From contig NZ_JACVOP010000002.1 of assembly GCF_018882365.1 (NCBI RefSeq), positions 186,001-250,000 on the forward strand: a stretch of DNA of 64,000 bases, read 5' to 3'. Position 1 is the stretch's first letter; each line of letters starts with the position of its first letter. Shown here in pieces: positions 56,842-64,000 of this stretch. Source of the stretch: Polynucleobacter sp. 71A-WALBACH. GTDB lineage: Bacteria > Pseudomonadota > Gammaproteobacteria > Burkholderiales > Burkholderiaceae. The translations under genes were made by a program, and so were the position numbers. The notes under the pieces were generated by a model. The model was not told where the DNA came from. It was given only the letters and a program-made list of their open reading frames with translations, and ran no database searches.

Positions 56842-58497
56842 ATGAAAAAGATATTTGCCGTCCTGCTGAGCGGTATCGCTTTGACCGTCTGTGCTGCCGA
56901 GCGCCCAATCATACAAGTTGAAAATGGGCGCGTTCAAGGCACGATTGAATACAAGATGCAGGCCTTTAAGAACATTCCGTATGCCGCTCCACCAGTAGGC
57001 GAGCTTAGATGGAGACCGCCGCAGCCAGCATTAGCTTGGAGTGGAGTGCGAGACGCTAGCAAATTTGGCGCCTCTTGTCCCCAGATTTTCATTAAGAATT
57101 TAAGTAAGGGCCTGGTGCTTCCTGGTAGTGAAGATTGCCTGAAGCTGAATGTCTACGCACCTGAAAAAACTAGCAAGAGCATGCCAGTGATGGTCTGGTT
57201 TCATGGGGGCGGTTTATTGGTTGATGGAGCAAGTGATCCGCAGTTCACCCCGATTAATTTGGTGAAGAATGGCGTGATTGTTGTGACGGTAGATTACCGC
57301 TTAGGTTCGCTTGGCTTTTTTGCTCCTCAAGAGTTAATTGAGGAAGCTAAAGCTAAAGGCGAGCCAGTTGGCAACTACGGCACCATGGATCAAATTGCTT
57401 CACTCAAATGGGTTAAAAATAATATCGCCGCGTTTGGTGGGGATCCAAATAATGTAACGATCTTTGGACAGTCTGCTGGAGGCCGTAGTGTGACTTGGCT
57501 CATGGTGTCTGATGCAGCTAAAGGATTGTTTCACAAGGCAATTGCGCAGAGTGCCCAACAAAGTCCGTTACGGAGCATGACTGAAAAACGACTGGGGTTG
57601 ACACCTGAGACGGAAATTGATGCGAAATACATGGCTGGGCTTGGCGTTAAATCACTGGCAGAGCTAAGGAAATTGCCTCTAGATAAGGTAGTTCTCAATG
57701 GAGAGGCATATTACGCCGGAGAGTTTGGCGGCCCATTTATTGATGGTCACATCATTAAGGGGGATCCAATCCCTTTATTCGCCGCAGGGAAGCAGGCGAA
57801 GGTGCCATTCATGATCGGCACAAACTCGTTTGACTCTGACTTTATGTTGCCTGGCGAGCCTGCATTAGATGTGTTTCTAAAGAATGTTCACGAAGACCCA
57901 AAAATCATTGAGCGACTCTATTCCAATGTCAAAGACAAATGCATTTTGAATTCATTTGTCATTCAAGACTTGATGTATCGAGCTAGTACTAAATTATTAG
58001 CCGACAGCATGAATGGTGTAGCTCCAGGTTATGCCTATTACTATGACTATCTGACAAAAAATATTCGCCCTGTCTTCCCAGGGTCGCCACATACTTTTGA
58101 AATCACTTATGTATTTGGAAGTTTAGAATTAATGCCTCAGGCTCCAAAGCAAGTTGAATCAGGGAATCAATGCGCCAGAATTGAAAAGGATATTGCTGAC
58201 TTCAAGAAAACCCATGCTTGGCCAAAAGATTGGTATCCAATCGTAGACAAGAATAGCTCTCAAGACCAAGCCATCACCAAGAGAATGTCCGATAGTTGGG
58301 CTGCATTCGCCAAAACCGGTAATCCCAATGTGGGCGGTCAAGCAAATTGGCCAATCTATAACCTGAACGCGGATGTGATGAGAAATTACTCTGACGGCCA
58401 AGAAACGATCACTGGTTTATTCAAAGACCGCGTGGCCTATCAAATGCTGCATTTGAGAGAAATCTATGCGCTAGAGCGACTCAAAAACGCTTTTTAA
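56842..58497 (+). CDS. Secreted type B carboxylesterase
   Basis: A 551-residue alpha/beta hydrolase of the carboxylesterase/cholinesterase family. It has a signal peptide (about 1-18, ending CAA), the family start VENGRVQGT and FKNIPYAAPPVGELRWRPP, the oxyanion GGG in WFHGGGLLVDG, the nucleophile Ser in FGQSAGGRS, and a likely catalytic His in GSPHTFEITYVFG. The acid residue is probably in the SFDSDFM region. It should act in the periplasm or outside the cell on esters; the true substrate is unknown. GGAAGAG precedes the ATG. Confidence 0.88.
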   Translation: MKKIFAVLLSGIALTVCAAERPIIQVENGRVQGTIEYKMQAFKNIPYAAPPVGELRWRPPQPALAWSGVRDASKFGASCPQIFIKNLSKGLVLPGSEDCLKLNVYAPEKTSKSMPVMVWFHGGGLLVDGASDPQFTPINLVKNGVIVVTVDYRLGSLGFFAPQELIEEAKAKGEPVGNYGTMDQIASLKWVKNNIAAFGGDPNNVTIFGQSAGGRSVTWLMVSDAAKGLFHKAIAQSAQQSPLRSMTEKRLGLTPETEIDAKYMAGLGVKSLAELRKLPLDKVVLNGEAYYAGEFGGPFIDGHIIKGDPIPLFAAGKQAKVPFMIGTNSFDSDFMLPGEPALDVFLKNVHEDPKIIERLYSNVKDKCILNSFVIQDLMYRASTKLLADSMNGVAPGYAYYYDYLTKNIRPVFPGSPHTFEITYVFGSLELMPQAPKQVESGNQCARIEKDIADFKKTHAWPKDWYPIVDKNSSQDQAITKRMSDSWAAFAKTGNPNVGGQANWPIYNLNADVMRNYSDGQETITGLFKDRVAYQMLHLREIYALERLKNAF

Positions 58498-58517
58498 TTT
58501 CTGCTAAGAATTCAATA

Positions 58518-58540
58518 AATCACCCCACGGGGTGGTTTAT
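58518..58540. terminator. Weak hairpin between the esterase and renalase-like genes
   Basis: AATCACCCC and GGGGTGGTTT form a compact GC-rich hairpin 20 bases after the esterase stop. The following T-rich tract is broken, so termination strength is doubtful. The two flanking genes converge here. Confidence 0.5.
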
Positions 58541-58546
58541 CTTTAT

Positions 58547-59536
58547 CTATTCACCATGAATAACTGCAGCCAGTCGAAAGCCGCTTAACCAAGCGCCTTC
58601 AACCCTACCGCCATTAAGCCAGTCCCCACAGAGCCCTAAGCCGACATCGGATAGTGAAAGAAAGCCAGTTGCATTTTCTAGGCCTCCGCTTGCATAGCGC
58701 CAGCGGTGCATCGAGATCTCTGGGTTACGACAATCAAATCCAAGATGTGCAAGACATTCCATCATTTGATTTTGAGCATCCTCTTTGCTGAGCTCTACAT
58801 TCTCCTGACTCCAATCTGGACTTCCATGAATGGTCCATCGACTACCTTGACGCATGGGCTTTGATTCATTTTGGCAAATCCAACTAATGATTTCCTGATT
58901 GATAAATGCGGCATCAAAGTCGGTGGTCGGCTGATTAGGAAAATGCGCCATCATTGTCCAGCAGGCTTTCATCTGGGCTGAGTCAGCGATATCAGAGGCT
59001 CGAGAGTCAAGATCCTTGACTAAGATACTTGCCTGAGGAGCGGGTATAGCCAACACCACATAATCATATAGCGCTGAGATTGCGCCACTTTCATTGCATT
59101 GAAGAGCCCATTGACCACCTCTGCGCTCTAGCCTGGAGATGGTTGTTTCATATTGAATCGTTAGATCTTCAGCTAAATATTTTCCTGGCGAATTCATACT
59201 TGGGATGCCAACGTAGCGAGTTTCTCTTGAGTTGCTCTTATGCCATACCCCATCTGTAAATACTTTCAGGGTAGGTGACCAGATGTCGGCGATACCCGCC
59301 TGCACCCATCTTTGTACTTCCTGGTGAAAGCGAGGATCTCGGGCGGTAAAGTACTGCGCTCCATGATCTGCCGCCCACTCTTGTGTGCGTCGTGTGCTCA
59401 TGCGTCCGCTGGCTCCCCGACTTTTTTCAAAGACATCTACGGCTACGCCATGGGACTGCAATTCCTTTGCACAGGAAAGGCCCGCAATCCCTGCGCCAAT
59501 AATTGCCACCTTCTGAATTGAGTTAGGAGGGCTCAT
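58547..59536 (-). CDS. FAD-dependent oxidoreductase, renalase-like
   Basis: A 329-residue flavoprotein. The N-terminal dinucleotide fold is IIGAGIAGLSCAKEL, followed by FEKSRGASGRMSTRR, where the Arg-rich segment contacts the FAD, and DHGAQYFTARD. The C-terminal GLCGDWLNGGRVEGAWLSG closes the FAD site. Bacterial renalase-type enzymes oxidise dihydro-forms of NAD(P)H isomers; whether this one does is inferred from family likeness only. Its start overlaps the upstream alkB stop by four bases (ATGA), so the two are translationally coupled. Confidence 0.82.
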   Translation of the reverse strand: MSPPNSIQKVAIIGAGIAGLSCAKELQSHGVAVDVFEKSRGASGRMSTRRTQEWAADHGAQYFTARDPRFHQEVQRWVQAGIADIWSPTLKVFTDGVWHKSNSRETRYVGIPSMNSPGKYLAEDLTIQYETTISRLERRGGQWALQCNESGAISALYDYVVLAIPAPQASILVKDLDSRASDIADSAQMKACWTMMAHFPNQPTTDFDAAFINQEIISWICQNESKPMRQGSRWTIHGSPDWSQENVELSKEDAQNQMMECLAHLGFDCRNPEISMHRWRYASGGLENATGFLSLSDVGLGLCGDWLNGGRVEGAWLSGFRLAAVIHGE

Positions 59537-60156
59537 ATTCTGGGAACTATTTTCCGAAAGGTGAGGTTGATTCTGGGATTTGTGATGGACTTAGTTTTGA
59601 GAAGGCTGTGATGCCAGAAATCCTGAATAGGTGGATGCATGATAAGTAGGCTGCCATGCTCAAGAAATATCGGCACCGTGGTTTTGTCCTGCTTGTGTCG
59701 AAACGCAAACTTCCGTCGAGCGCCAAGACTAATTGAGGCAATAGGGGTTGCCCTATCTAATTCCTTTTCATTATCACTATGCCAGCCCATCCCTTCATCA
59801 CCGTTGTGATACAGGTTGAGCAAACAGGAGTTGTAGGTGTGGCCAGTTACCTGTTCCAGCTTGCACTTGATTTGTAGCAACTCATGGGTCCAGACCTGAG
59901 GTATTTTTTGCATCCCAGAGTAGGTATACAGACACTCGGGATCACCGACCCAAGCAACTTTTCTTGAGGTAATTATCGACTTACCAAACATAGTGATCTG
60001 ATCGGATGTCCAGGGAAGAGAGTTCAGCAGACCTTCAAACAGATGATCGGATTCATCCGCATCATAAAAATGATTGAAATATTCGGCACGACCATCTTTT
60101 TCCAATAGGAAAGTTGGGTCTGAGAAGTCTTTCTCACTGAATAACTGGTTTTGCAT
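59533..60156 (-). CDS. alkB: AlkB-like 2-oxoglutarate/Fe(II) dioxygenase
   Basis: AlkB-family enzymes remove alkyl groups from DNA or RNA bases by oxidation. The 207-residue protein has the metal triad His-Asp in MGWHSDNE and the distal His in FWHHSLLKT, and the 2-oxoglutarate/substrate Arg pair in PRINLTFRKI. The SLGARRKFAFRHK strand is typical of the ALKBH2/3-like subgroup rather than of E. coli AlkB itself. It is coupled to the renalase-like gene. No Ada or LexA box was seen upstream. Confidence 0.9.
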   Translation of the reverse strand: MQNQLFSEKDFSDPTFLLEKDGRAEYFNHFYDADESDHLFEGLLNSLPWTSDQITMFGKSIITSRKVAWVGDPECLYTYSGMQKIPQVWTHELLQIKCKLEQVTGHTYNSCLLNLYHNGDEGMGWHSDNEKELDRATPIASISLGARRKFAFRHKQDKTTVPIFLEHGSLLIMHPPIQDFWHHSLLKTKSITNPRINLTFRKIVPRI

Positions 60157-60245
60157 ATTTGTTGAATGAGGCGGGGCGTACGCTATTTCAATAAAAACCC
60201 TAGAATAGGCCTCATTATGGATTGTTCAGGATTAATAGGTGAATC

Positions 60246-60425
60246 ATGAAAGCACCCGATAAACGTTGCTGTGGCTCAGGCGTCTGCATTATCAATGAGG
60301 CTGGGGAGTGTTGGTGTGGACAAGTCTGGGATGGTGAGAAGATGAGTGCGCCACCGCTAATGCCGGCAAAAAACCATTCCACTGACCCGGATCTTGGATC
60401 TGACAACGCTAGATCTGAGTCTTAG
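60246..60425 (+). CDS. Small Cys-rich protein (CWC-like)
   Basis: A 59-residue protein too short for most gene finders. It has five cysteines in the first 24 residues: Cys8, Cys9, Cys14, Cys22 and Cys24, as CCGSGVC and ECWC. The pattern resembles the small bacterial Cys-rich CWC proteins, possibly metal-binding, and the second half is polar and Pro-rich. AGGTGA lies six bases before the ATG. The last 17 bases overlap the 3' end of the convergent gene. Coding status is supported by the ribosome site and motif, not by length. Confidence 0.6.
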   Translation: MKAPDKRCCGSGVCIINEAGECWCGQVWDGEKMSAPPLMPAKNHSTDPDLGSDNARSES

Positions 60426-60741
60426 GACCTTCTTTAAGGCAGACTTTGCTAGCAGATTGTTCGGCTGACTTTAGCCAAGCAGGGCTATCACCGCTGTGAT
60501 TCAGCCCCTTCAGTTGGGCTGAGCTGAGATTAGTCATGAGTTGCTGCGAAGTGCAATCGCAATACTCACTAAATGCATCAGCTGACATGTCTTTTAATTT
60601 CGCATGCAGTTGAACTTGCTGTTTTGTACAAGACTCTTTGTAGCTCTGTGCGATCTTGCCTTTATTAATCTCTTGGGCTGTTAAAGATGAGACTGCTGTT
60701 GTTAAGATCCCAGCAAAAATCAGCCTCACGAATGTCTTCAT
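60409..60741 (-). CDS. Small exported protein of unknown function
   Basis: From the ATG at 60741 the protein has 110 residues. It has a signal peptide (about 1-22, ending SSLTA) and a polar mature part with cysteines in ESC, YCDC and KVC. The YCDC with spaced Cys residues suggests disulfides in the periplasm. The ATG overlaps the stop of the DUF4149 gene (ATGA), so the two are coupled. An 11-residue N-terminal extension is open but would break the signal peptide. No family recognised. Confidence 0.7.
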   Translation of the reverse strand: MKTFVRLIFAGILTTAVSSLTAQEINKGKIAQSYKESCTKQQVQLHAKLKDMSADAFSEYCDCTSQQLMTNLSSAQLKGLNHSGDSPAWLKSAEQSASKVCLKEGPKTQI

Positions 60742-61115
60742 AGTGTTTTGGTCAGTAGGTAGATAAAAATACACAGTTGAGTGATATTAATTACAACACT
60801 TAAGCCATGTAGTACATGGAACTTTTTGGTCTTACCCTCATCTTTTGCGGCATTGATTTTTCCTGTGAGAAAAAATAATGTGAAGGCAAACAAAATTGCG
60901 CAAGCGATGAGGTATAGCCTGTTACCAGAATCCTGTTCGGTAAATATGGACAGCAAAGTAACAATCCCTAGACTGGCATAGTATTTTGGAAAAAAGTTTC
61001 TAACATATTTACTGGACCACTCTACGGGGAGGACCTTAAATACGGTGGGGGCCACTACAACAGTAAAGAACAGCATGATTCCTACCATGCCTGAAATCAG
61101 ATAATTTGTAATCAT
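60738..61115 (-). CDS. DUF4149-like membrane protein
   Basis: A 125-residue membrane protein with four predicted helices (about 2-22, 47-64, 67-84, 100-122). The first helix is followed by VVVAPTVFKVLP, and the pattern matches the DUF4149/TMEM205-like group, often in betaproteobacteria. Function unknown. It lies ten bases downstream of the DUF2236 gene and overlaps the following exported-protein gene. Confidence 0.7.
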   Translation of the reverse strand: MITNYLISGMVGIMLFFTVVVAPTVFKVLPVEWSSKYVRNFFPKYYASLGIVTLLSIFTEQDSGNRLYLIACAILFAFTLFFLTGKINAAKDEGKTKKFHVLHGLSVVINITQLCIFIYLLTKTL

Positions 61116-61125
61116 GATGGCCTTT

Positions 61126-61995
61126 TCATTTTGGTGATCCGTAAACCCTACGGAGGGAGTGAGCGGCTACGCCGTCTTTAAGTGCTTCCCTAACTGGAAT
61201 GGCCATTAGCCGAATGGCTGAACTCAAAGCTAGTCGCTCTAGCTGACTTGGCTGCGGTCGATTAATGATGGGGTATACCCAATTGGGCAAGTTGAGAAAG
61301 CCTGCGCGACTAATCATTTTGACAAAGGGCTTAGAGCTGAGTTTGCTCGGGAAATGCTCCAGTAGGCTAATAATGGTCTTTGCCCGGTCACCGTAATGAA
61401 GTTGAGGCAGATATTGTTGGATAGCAAGCTCCGTACCTGCATAGCTATCTGGAAGGTGAGTGACGCCCAATTTCTCCCCAAGCATTTTCATTTCTGCGAA
61501 ATACTGATCTTTCTGCTGTGTACCCAGAGATTCACTTCGGTATGACTCATAAGAGCGCATAAAGCTGCGGGTTTCTGTCAAATGAACCCAGGCGAGTAGA
61601 TTGGGGTCGTCAGCCCTGTAGGGTTGCTTGAATTCATCAAGCCCAGTGACTTTCTGATGAATCTGATTAACGCGGTTAATGGCATTGTTTGCCATTTCAT
61701 TCGAGCCATAGGTAGTTGCTGCTATGAAGAATGCAGTTCTACCTAGCCTACCCATAAGATCATCCCTGAAGCTAGAGTGATCCCAGACACCAGCAAGTGC
61801 TTTAGGGTGAAGGGCTTGCAGTACTAGTGAGCTAATGCCGCCGATCATCATTGAAATAAAATCGGCGTGTACTTTCCATGCTATGGACTCTGGGCCGAAC
61901 AGGCCTCTATCGCCTGCTGGAGATAGAAAGGCGATGGGTGGACCTCCACCACCTACCATTTCTCGGATTGACCGACGAATGAGTTCATCAATCAT
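61126..61995 (-). CDS. DUF2236 family protein (MpaB/latex-clearing-protein-like)
   Basis: A 289-residue helical protein of the DUF2236 group, which includes the haem-binding latex-clearing oxygenases and fungal MpaB. The visible signatures are LQALHPKALAGVWDHS near 60-75, GRTAFFIAATTYGS and AWVHLTETRSFMRSY, where the His residues are candidate haem ligands. The true reaction is unknown. It lies five bases downstream of the Lon-domain gene and leads into DUF4149, probably one transcript. Confidence 0.8.
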   Translation of the reverse strand: MIDELIRRSIREMVGGGGPPIAFLSPAGDRGLFGPESIAWKVHADFISMMIGGISSLVLQALHPKALAGVWDHSSFRDDLMGRLGRTAFFIAATTYGSNEMANNAINRVNQIHQKVTGLDEFKQPYRADDPNLLAWVHLTETRSFMRSYESYRSESLGTQQKDQYFAEMKMLGEKLGVTHLPDSYAGTELAIQQYLPQLHYGDRAKTIISLLEHFPSKLSSKPFVKMISRAGFLNLPNWVYPIINRPQPSQLERLALSSAIRLMAIPVREALKDGVAAHSLRRVYGSPK

Positions 61996-61999
61996 ATTT

Positions 62000-62647
62000 T
62001 TAATGAATCACAATATTGCGTAGACCATCGTCTTCAATGATCTCTGAAATTAAATCAAGTCGGATTCTGGGATTGCTTTGAGCAAGTAAATGATTTTTTT
62101 GAGCGAGTGGTAGCGGCAGAAGTTCAGCTAATCGATTGGCGACCCATCCACAATCATCTAGATTCGCTGGTATTTTGAATGCATCATCCCCCAACAGCTC
62201 TTCGCTTTTAATTACCGCAATAATTTCATTCAGGAGCGCGGCTACCTTTTCATGCTCTTTTGGCAATGGTATTTCAGGATCCCGATCAATTAGCTCAACC
62301 TGACCCATCCATAATCCATCGGATTCTTGCGTGATGGCAAGTAATCGAAAGCGTTGAGTTCCGTAAGACTTGGTCATATAGAGGGCGGGCTGAATCGGAT
62401 CAAATTCTTCCAATTTCGCCAAGGTGCCAATGTTTGAAAAGTTAGCAATCGCACTGGCATCTGAGTCGATGGGTTTGTTATCCAGGATGCTGATAACTCC
62501 AAAAGGAGTGTTTTCACGGAGGCAACGCCTCATCATATCCAGGTAACGGGCTTCAAAGATTTTGAGAGTAATTACACCGCCTGGAAATAGGGTAGTTCCT
62601 AAAGGAAAAAGGGGGATCCAGTTGGCTGGAGAGGAGGATTCTGTCAT
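62000..62647 (-). CDS. Lon N-terminal (LON substrate-binding) domain protein
   Basis: A 215-residue stand-alone LON substrate-binding domain. It begins with IPLFPLGTTLFPGGVITLKI and has FEARYLDMMRRCL, both typical of the family, without any ATPase or protease part. Such proteins occur widely in Proteobacteria; their role is not established. It is first in a minus-strand group with DUF2236 and DUF4149. Confidence 0.85.
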   Translation of the reverse strand: MTESSSPANWIPLFPLGTTLFPGGVITLKIFEARYLDMMRRCLRENTPFGVISILDNKPIDSDASAIANFSNIGTLAKLEEFDPIQPALYMTKSYGTQRFRLLAITQESDGLWMGQVELIDRDPEIPLPKEHEKVAALLNEIIAVIKSEELLGDDAFKIPANLDDCGWVANRLAELLPLPLAQKNHLLAQSNPRIRLDLISEIIEDDGLRNIVIH

Positions 62648-62759
62648 CCGTTTAATTTAAAGGATTTGCATTTAGTTTGCTGAGCGGTTGAAATGACGCC
62701 ATGTTCAGCAGCAATATCGGATTTCAGCTAAATTGCATGATGTTCATAGGAGAATTAAC

Positions 62760-62912
62760 ATGATGCAAAAATTACGGGTTAAGCTTGCGCGCTGGATTTT
62801 GGGCAAACACTGCCCTTGCTATCAAATGGGTTATCACACCATGGTTGATTTTCAGCAGCGCAGTGCCGATCAGCTTGAAAAGGCTAAAAAAGCCAAAGCT
62901 ACCAATAGCTAA
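62760..62912 (+). CDS. Small protein of unknown function
   Basis: A 50-residue open frame with an AGGAG ribosome site eight bases before the ATG. It has a basic amphipathic start (KLRVKLARWIL), a central GKHCPCY with a CPC motif, and a Lys/Ala-rich C-terminal helix. It lies 28 bp upstream of the DUF2244 gene on the same strand and may be co-transcribed. A second ATG is the next codon. I recognise no family. Confidence 0.55.
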   Translation: MMQKLRVKLARWILGKHCPCYQMGYHTMVDFQQRSADQLEKAKKAKATNS

Positions 62913-62939
62913 ACCACGAACTCTGCTCCTCATCCCATA

Positions 62940-63368
62940 ATGAAAACTTGGAAAATGAGGAGAAATTGCGCATTGACTCCCGGTCAATTACTCAAGTTCT
63001 ACCTTGCTCTAGTTTGTCTTTCGGTAACTGTGGCGATTGGTTTTTTATTGGCTGGGGTTAAGATAATCCTCATCTTCACTGCAATAGAACTAACTGCTGT
63101 GACTGTCGGTTTTTTGATTTACTGTCGACATGCCTTGGATTTTGAAGAGATTGAAATCAGTGACACACGCTTGGTGGTAAGGAAATTCATTGCCTATAAA
63201 GAGACTGTGGTGGAATTCAATACTCGCTGGGCTAAGCTATCCAGACCACAAGAGCATGAAAAAGTATTTTCTATTACCCAGACAGGGCAGAGCGTTGAGC
63301 TTGGTCAATTTCTGAGGCGCGAGCAATTGAAGAATCTCATCGCCGAGTTGAGGCCTTACCTAGGTTGA
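62940..63368 (+). CDS. DUF2244 family membrane protein
   Basis: A 142-residue protein of the DUF2244 group: an Arg-rich N-terminus with NCALTPGQLLKFY, two adjacent transmembrane helices (about 19-38 and 42-62), and a cytoplasmic beta-rich domain with the ending LKNLIAELRPYLG. Genes of this group often sit near cytochrome oxidase genes in other Proteobacteria, which is not so here. A second ATG at codon 6 is a possible start. Function unknown. Confidence 0.8.
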   Translation: MKTWKMRRNCALTPGQLLKFYLALVCLSVTVAIGFLLAGVKIILIFTAIELTAVTVGFLIYCRHALDFEEIEISDTRLVVRKFIAYKETVVEFNTRWAKLSRPQEHEKVFSITQTGQSVELGQFLRREQLKNLIAELRPYLG

Positions 63369-63415
63369 TTACAACCATAGCTTAAAAAGGGTTAAAGATC
63401 GAAGCTCTGCAGAAA

Positions 63416-63443
63416 TGGATATTCAAGCTGATACTTGAATCCA
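63416..63443. promoter_or_regulatory. Imperfect palindrome upstream of the Rrf2 gene
   Basis: ATTCAAG and CTTGAAT flank the six bases CTGATA (63421-63440). TGGA and TCCA extend the arms with a two-base bulge. It lies 25 bases before the ATG at 63468, where an autoregulatory operator of an Rrf2 protein would be expected. Confidence 0.45.
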
Positions 63444-63467
63444 TTCAATATATTTGCCAAATTCATT

Positions 63468-64000
63468 ATGAACGTTAGTACAGCAGTTAAAGCCGCCCTC
63501 AATACTTTGGTTGATATTGCCTCTAATTCAACTGGGGTGCACCCAGTAACTGGCTTGGAGCTGGCGCAGCGTCAAAAATTATCAATTAGCCGAATAGAGC
63601 TTTTGCTAAGTGCTTTGCGTGCCGCAGGTATTGTCAAAGGTACAAAGGGTCGTAATGGTGGTTATACGCTTTTACAAGACCCTCGAATGGTCACTATTAA
63701 AGATGTAGTTTTGGCAATGAACTACATCAAAAAGCGCAAAGTTGAAGCTTGCGATATTGCGAGCGAGCTATATCAGTCTCTAGAAACTTACATGCTCGGT
63801 TACATGGCCAACGTGAGCCTATCAGATGCAATTAAGGACTATGTCCCTCGATTTAGCGAGGCTAAAGCCGCCCCAGAGCGTCATACCTTTTCTTATGTGG
63901 CGCCAAAAGTAGATAAGCCCTCTAGGGGTGAAGTTCAGAGGGTAATCAAAACGCCCTTTAAAAAAGTAGAAGATATTCCGCTAGGGCCAAACTCTATCTT
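63468..64000 (+). CDS. Rrf2-family transcriptional regulator, 5' part (cut by window edge)
   Basis: The first 177 residues are visible. The winged-helix domain has GLELAQRQKLSISRIELLL, then the family wing KGTKGRNGGYTL. The three cysteines that hold the iron-sulfur cluster in IscR are absent; only one Cys (KVEACDI) is present in that region. The chain then continues past the usual end of Rrf2 proteins with a Lys/Pro-rich tail. It may therefore sense something other than Fe-S status. The stop codon is beyond the window. Confidence 0.8.
   Translation, partial: MNVSTAVKAALNTLVDIASNSTGVHPVTGLELAQRQKLSISRIELLLSALRAAGIVKGTKGRNGGYTLLQDPRMVTIKDVVLAMNYIKKRKVEACDIASELYQSLETYMLGYMANVSLSDAIKDYVPRFSEAKAAPERHTFSYVAPKVDKPSRGEVQRVIKTPFKKVEDIPLGPNSI

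Noticed and set aside
60215-60406. A 63-codon open frame on the minus strand
   Set aside because: It is antisense to the small Cys-rich gene, which has the better ribosome site and motif.
1-64000. CRISPR arrays, insertion sequences, prophage genes and rRNA operons
   Set aside because: Looked for on both strands. No regularly spaced repeats, transposase, integrase or rRNA sequence was seen.

Overview
The window looks like a chromosomal segment of a small-genome betaproteobacterium of the Burkholderiaceae, most probably Polynucleobacter or a close relative. This rests on gene order (rne/rluC/maf/yceD/rpmF/plsX/fab, lepA-lepB-rnc-era-recO-pdxJ-acpS-nagZ, rpsF-priB-rpsR-rplI-dnaB, alaA-hom-thrC), the EarP/arginine-type EF-P pair, moderate G+C and very tight gene packing. 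I cannot confirm the genus without a database search. There are no rRNA genes, insertion sequences, prophage or CRISPR array. Nearly all of the window is ordinary core genome.

Layout. 1-2127 (minus): molybdenum cofactor genes moaA-mobA-moeA, the last cut by the left edge. 2210-5242 (minus): RNase E with a long structured leader. 5319-7999 (plus): rluC, a HAD phosphatase and sppA. 8034-9426 (minus): an RsmI-like methylase and a YceF-type Maf. 9470-15816 (plus): yceD-rpmF and the fatty-acid synthesis cluster plsX-fabH-fabD-fabG-acpP-fabF. 15888-24845 (plus): DegP protease, then lepA-lepB-rnc-era-recO-pdxJ-acpS-nagZ. 24847-27671 (minus): a GNAT protein, EF-P and EarP. 27670-31029 (plus): uvrC, pgsA, tRNA-Gly, tRNA-Cys and a lipoprotein. 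31136-31855 (minus): lexA, divergent from an L-asparaginase. 33126-36069 (plus): rpsF-priB-rpsR-rplI-dnaB. 36159-40532: a small periplasmic repeat protein, an MscS channel and a divergent autotransporter. 40541-43433 (minus): an NlpC/P60 lipoprotein, PhoH, a candidate structured RNA and a peroxiredoxin. 43482-50662 (minus): a lipid A aminoarabinose (arn) operon with ArnA split in two. 50742-56789 (plus): alaA-hom-thrC followed by a second molybdenum cofactor set moeA-moaD-moaE. 56842-64000: a looser run of accessory genes (carboxylesterase, renalase-like oxidoreductase, AlkB, small Cys-rich protein, DUF4149, DUF2236, Lon-like domain protein, DUF2244), ending in a partial Rrf2 regulator.

How the genes work together. 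The fab cluster supplies acyl-ACP, and PlsX starts phospholipid synthesis with it. Many neighbours serve envelope and translation upkeep: LepB and SppA (signal peptides), DegP, NagZ and NlpC/P60 (wall), Arn (lipid A), and LepA, Era, RNase III, YceD, EF-P/EarP (ribosomes). MoaA, MobA, MoaD, MoaE and two MoeA proteins cover much of the molybdenum cofactor pathway from two separate loci.

The most interesting non-coding signals are these: a three-way-junction-like RNA with its own promoter and terminator directly ahead of phoH; a lexA promoter whose SOS box abuts the start codon and predicts a leaderless mRNA; a long folded rne leader; a terminator-like hairpin inside the signal-peptide codons of the NlpC gene; and earP/uvrC, whose divergent start codons share one CATG.
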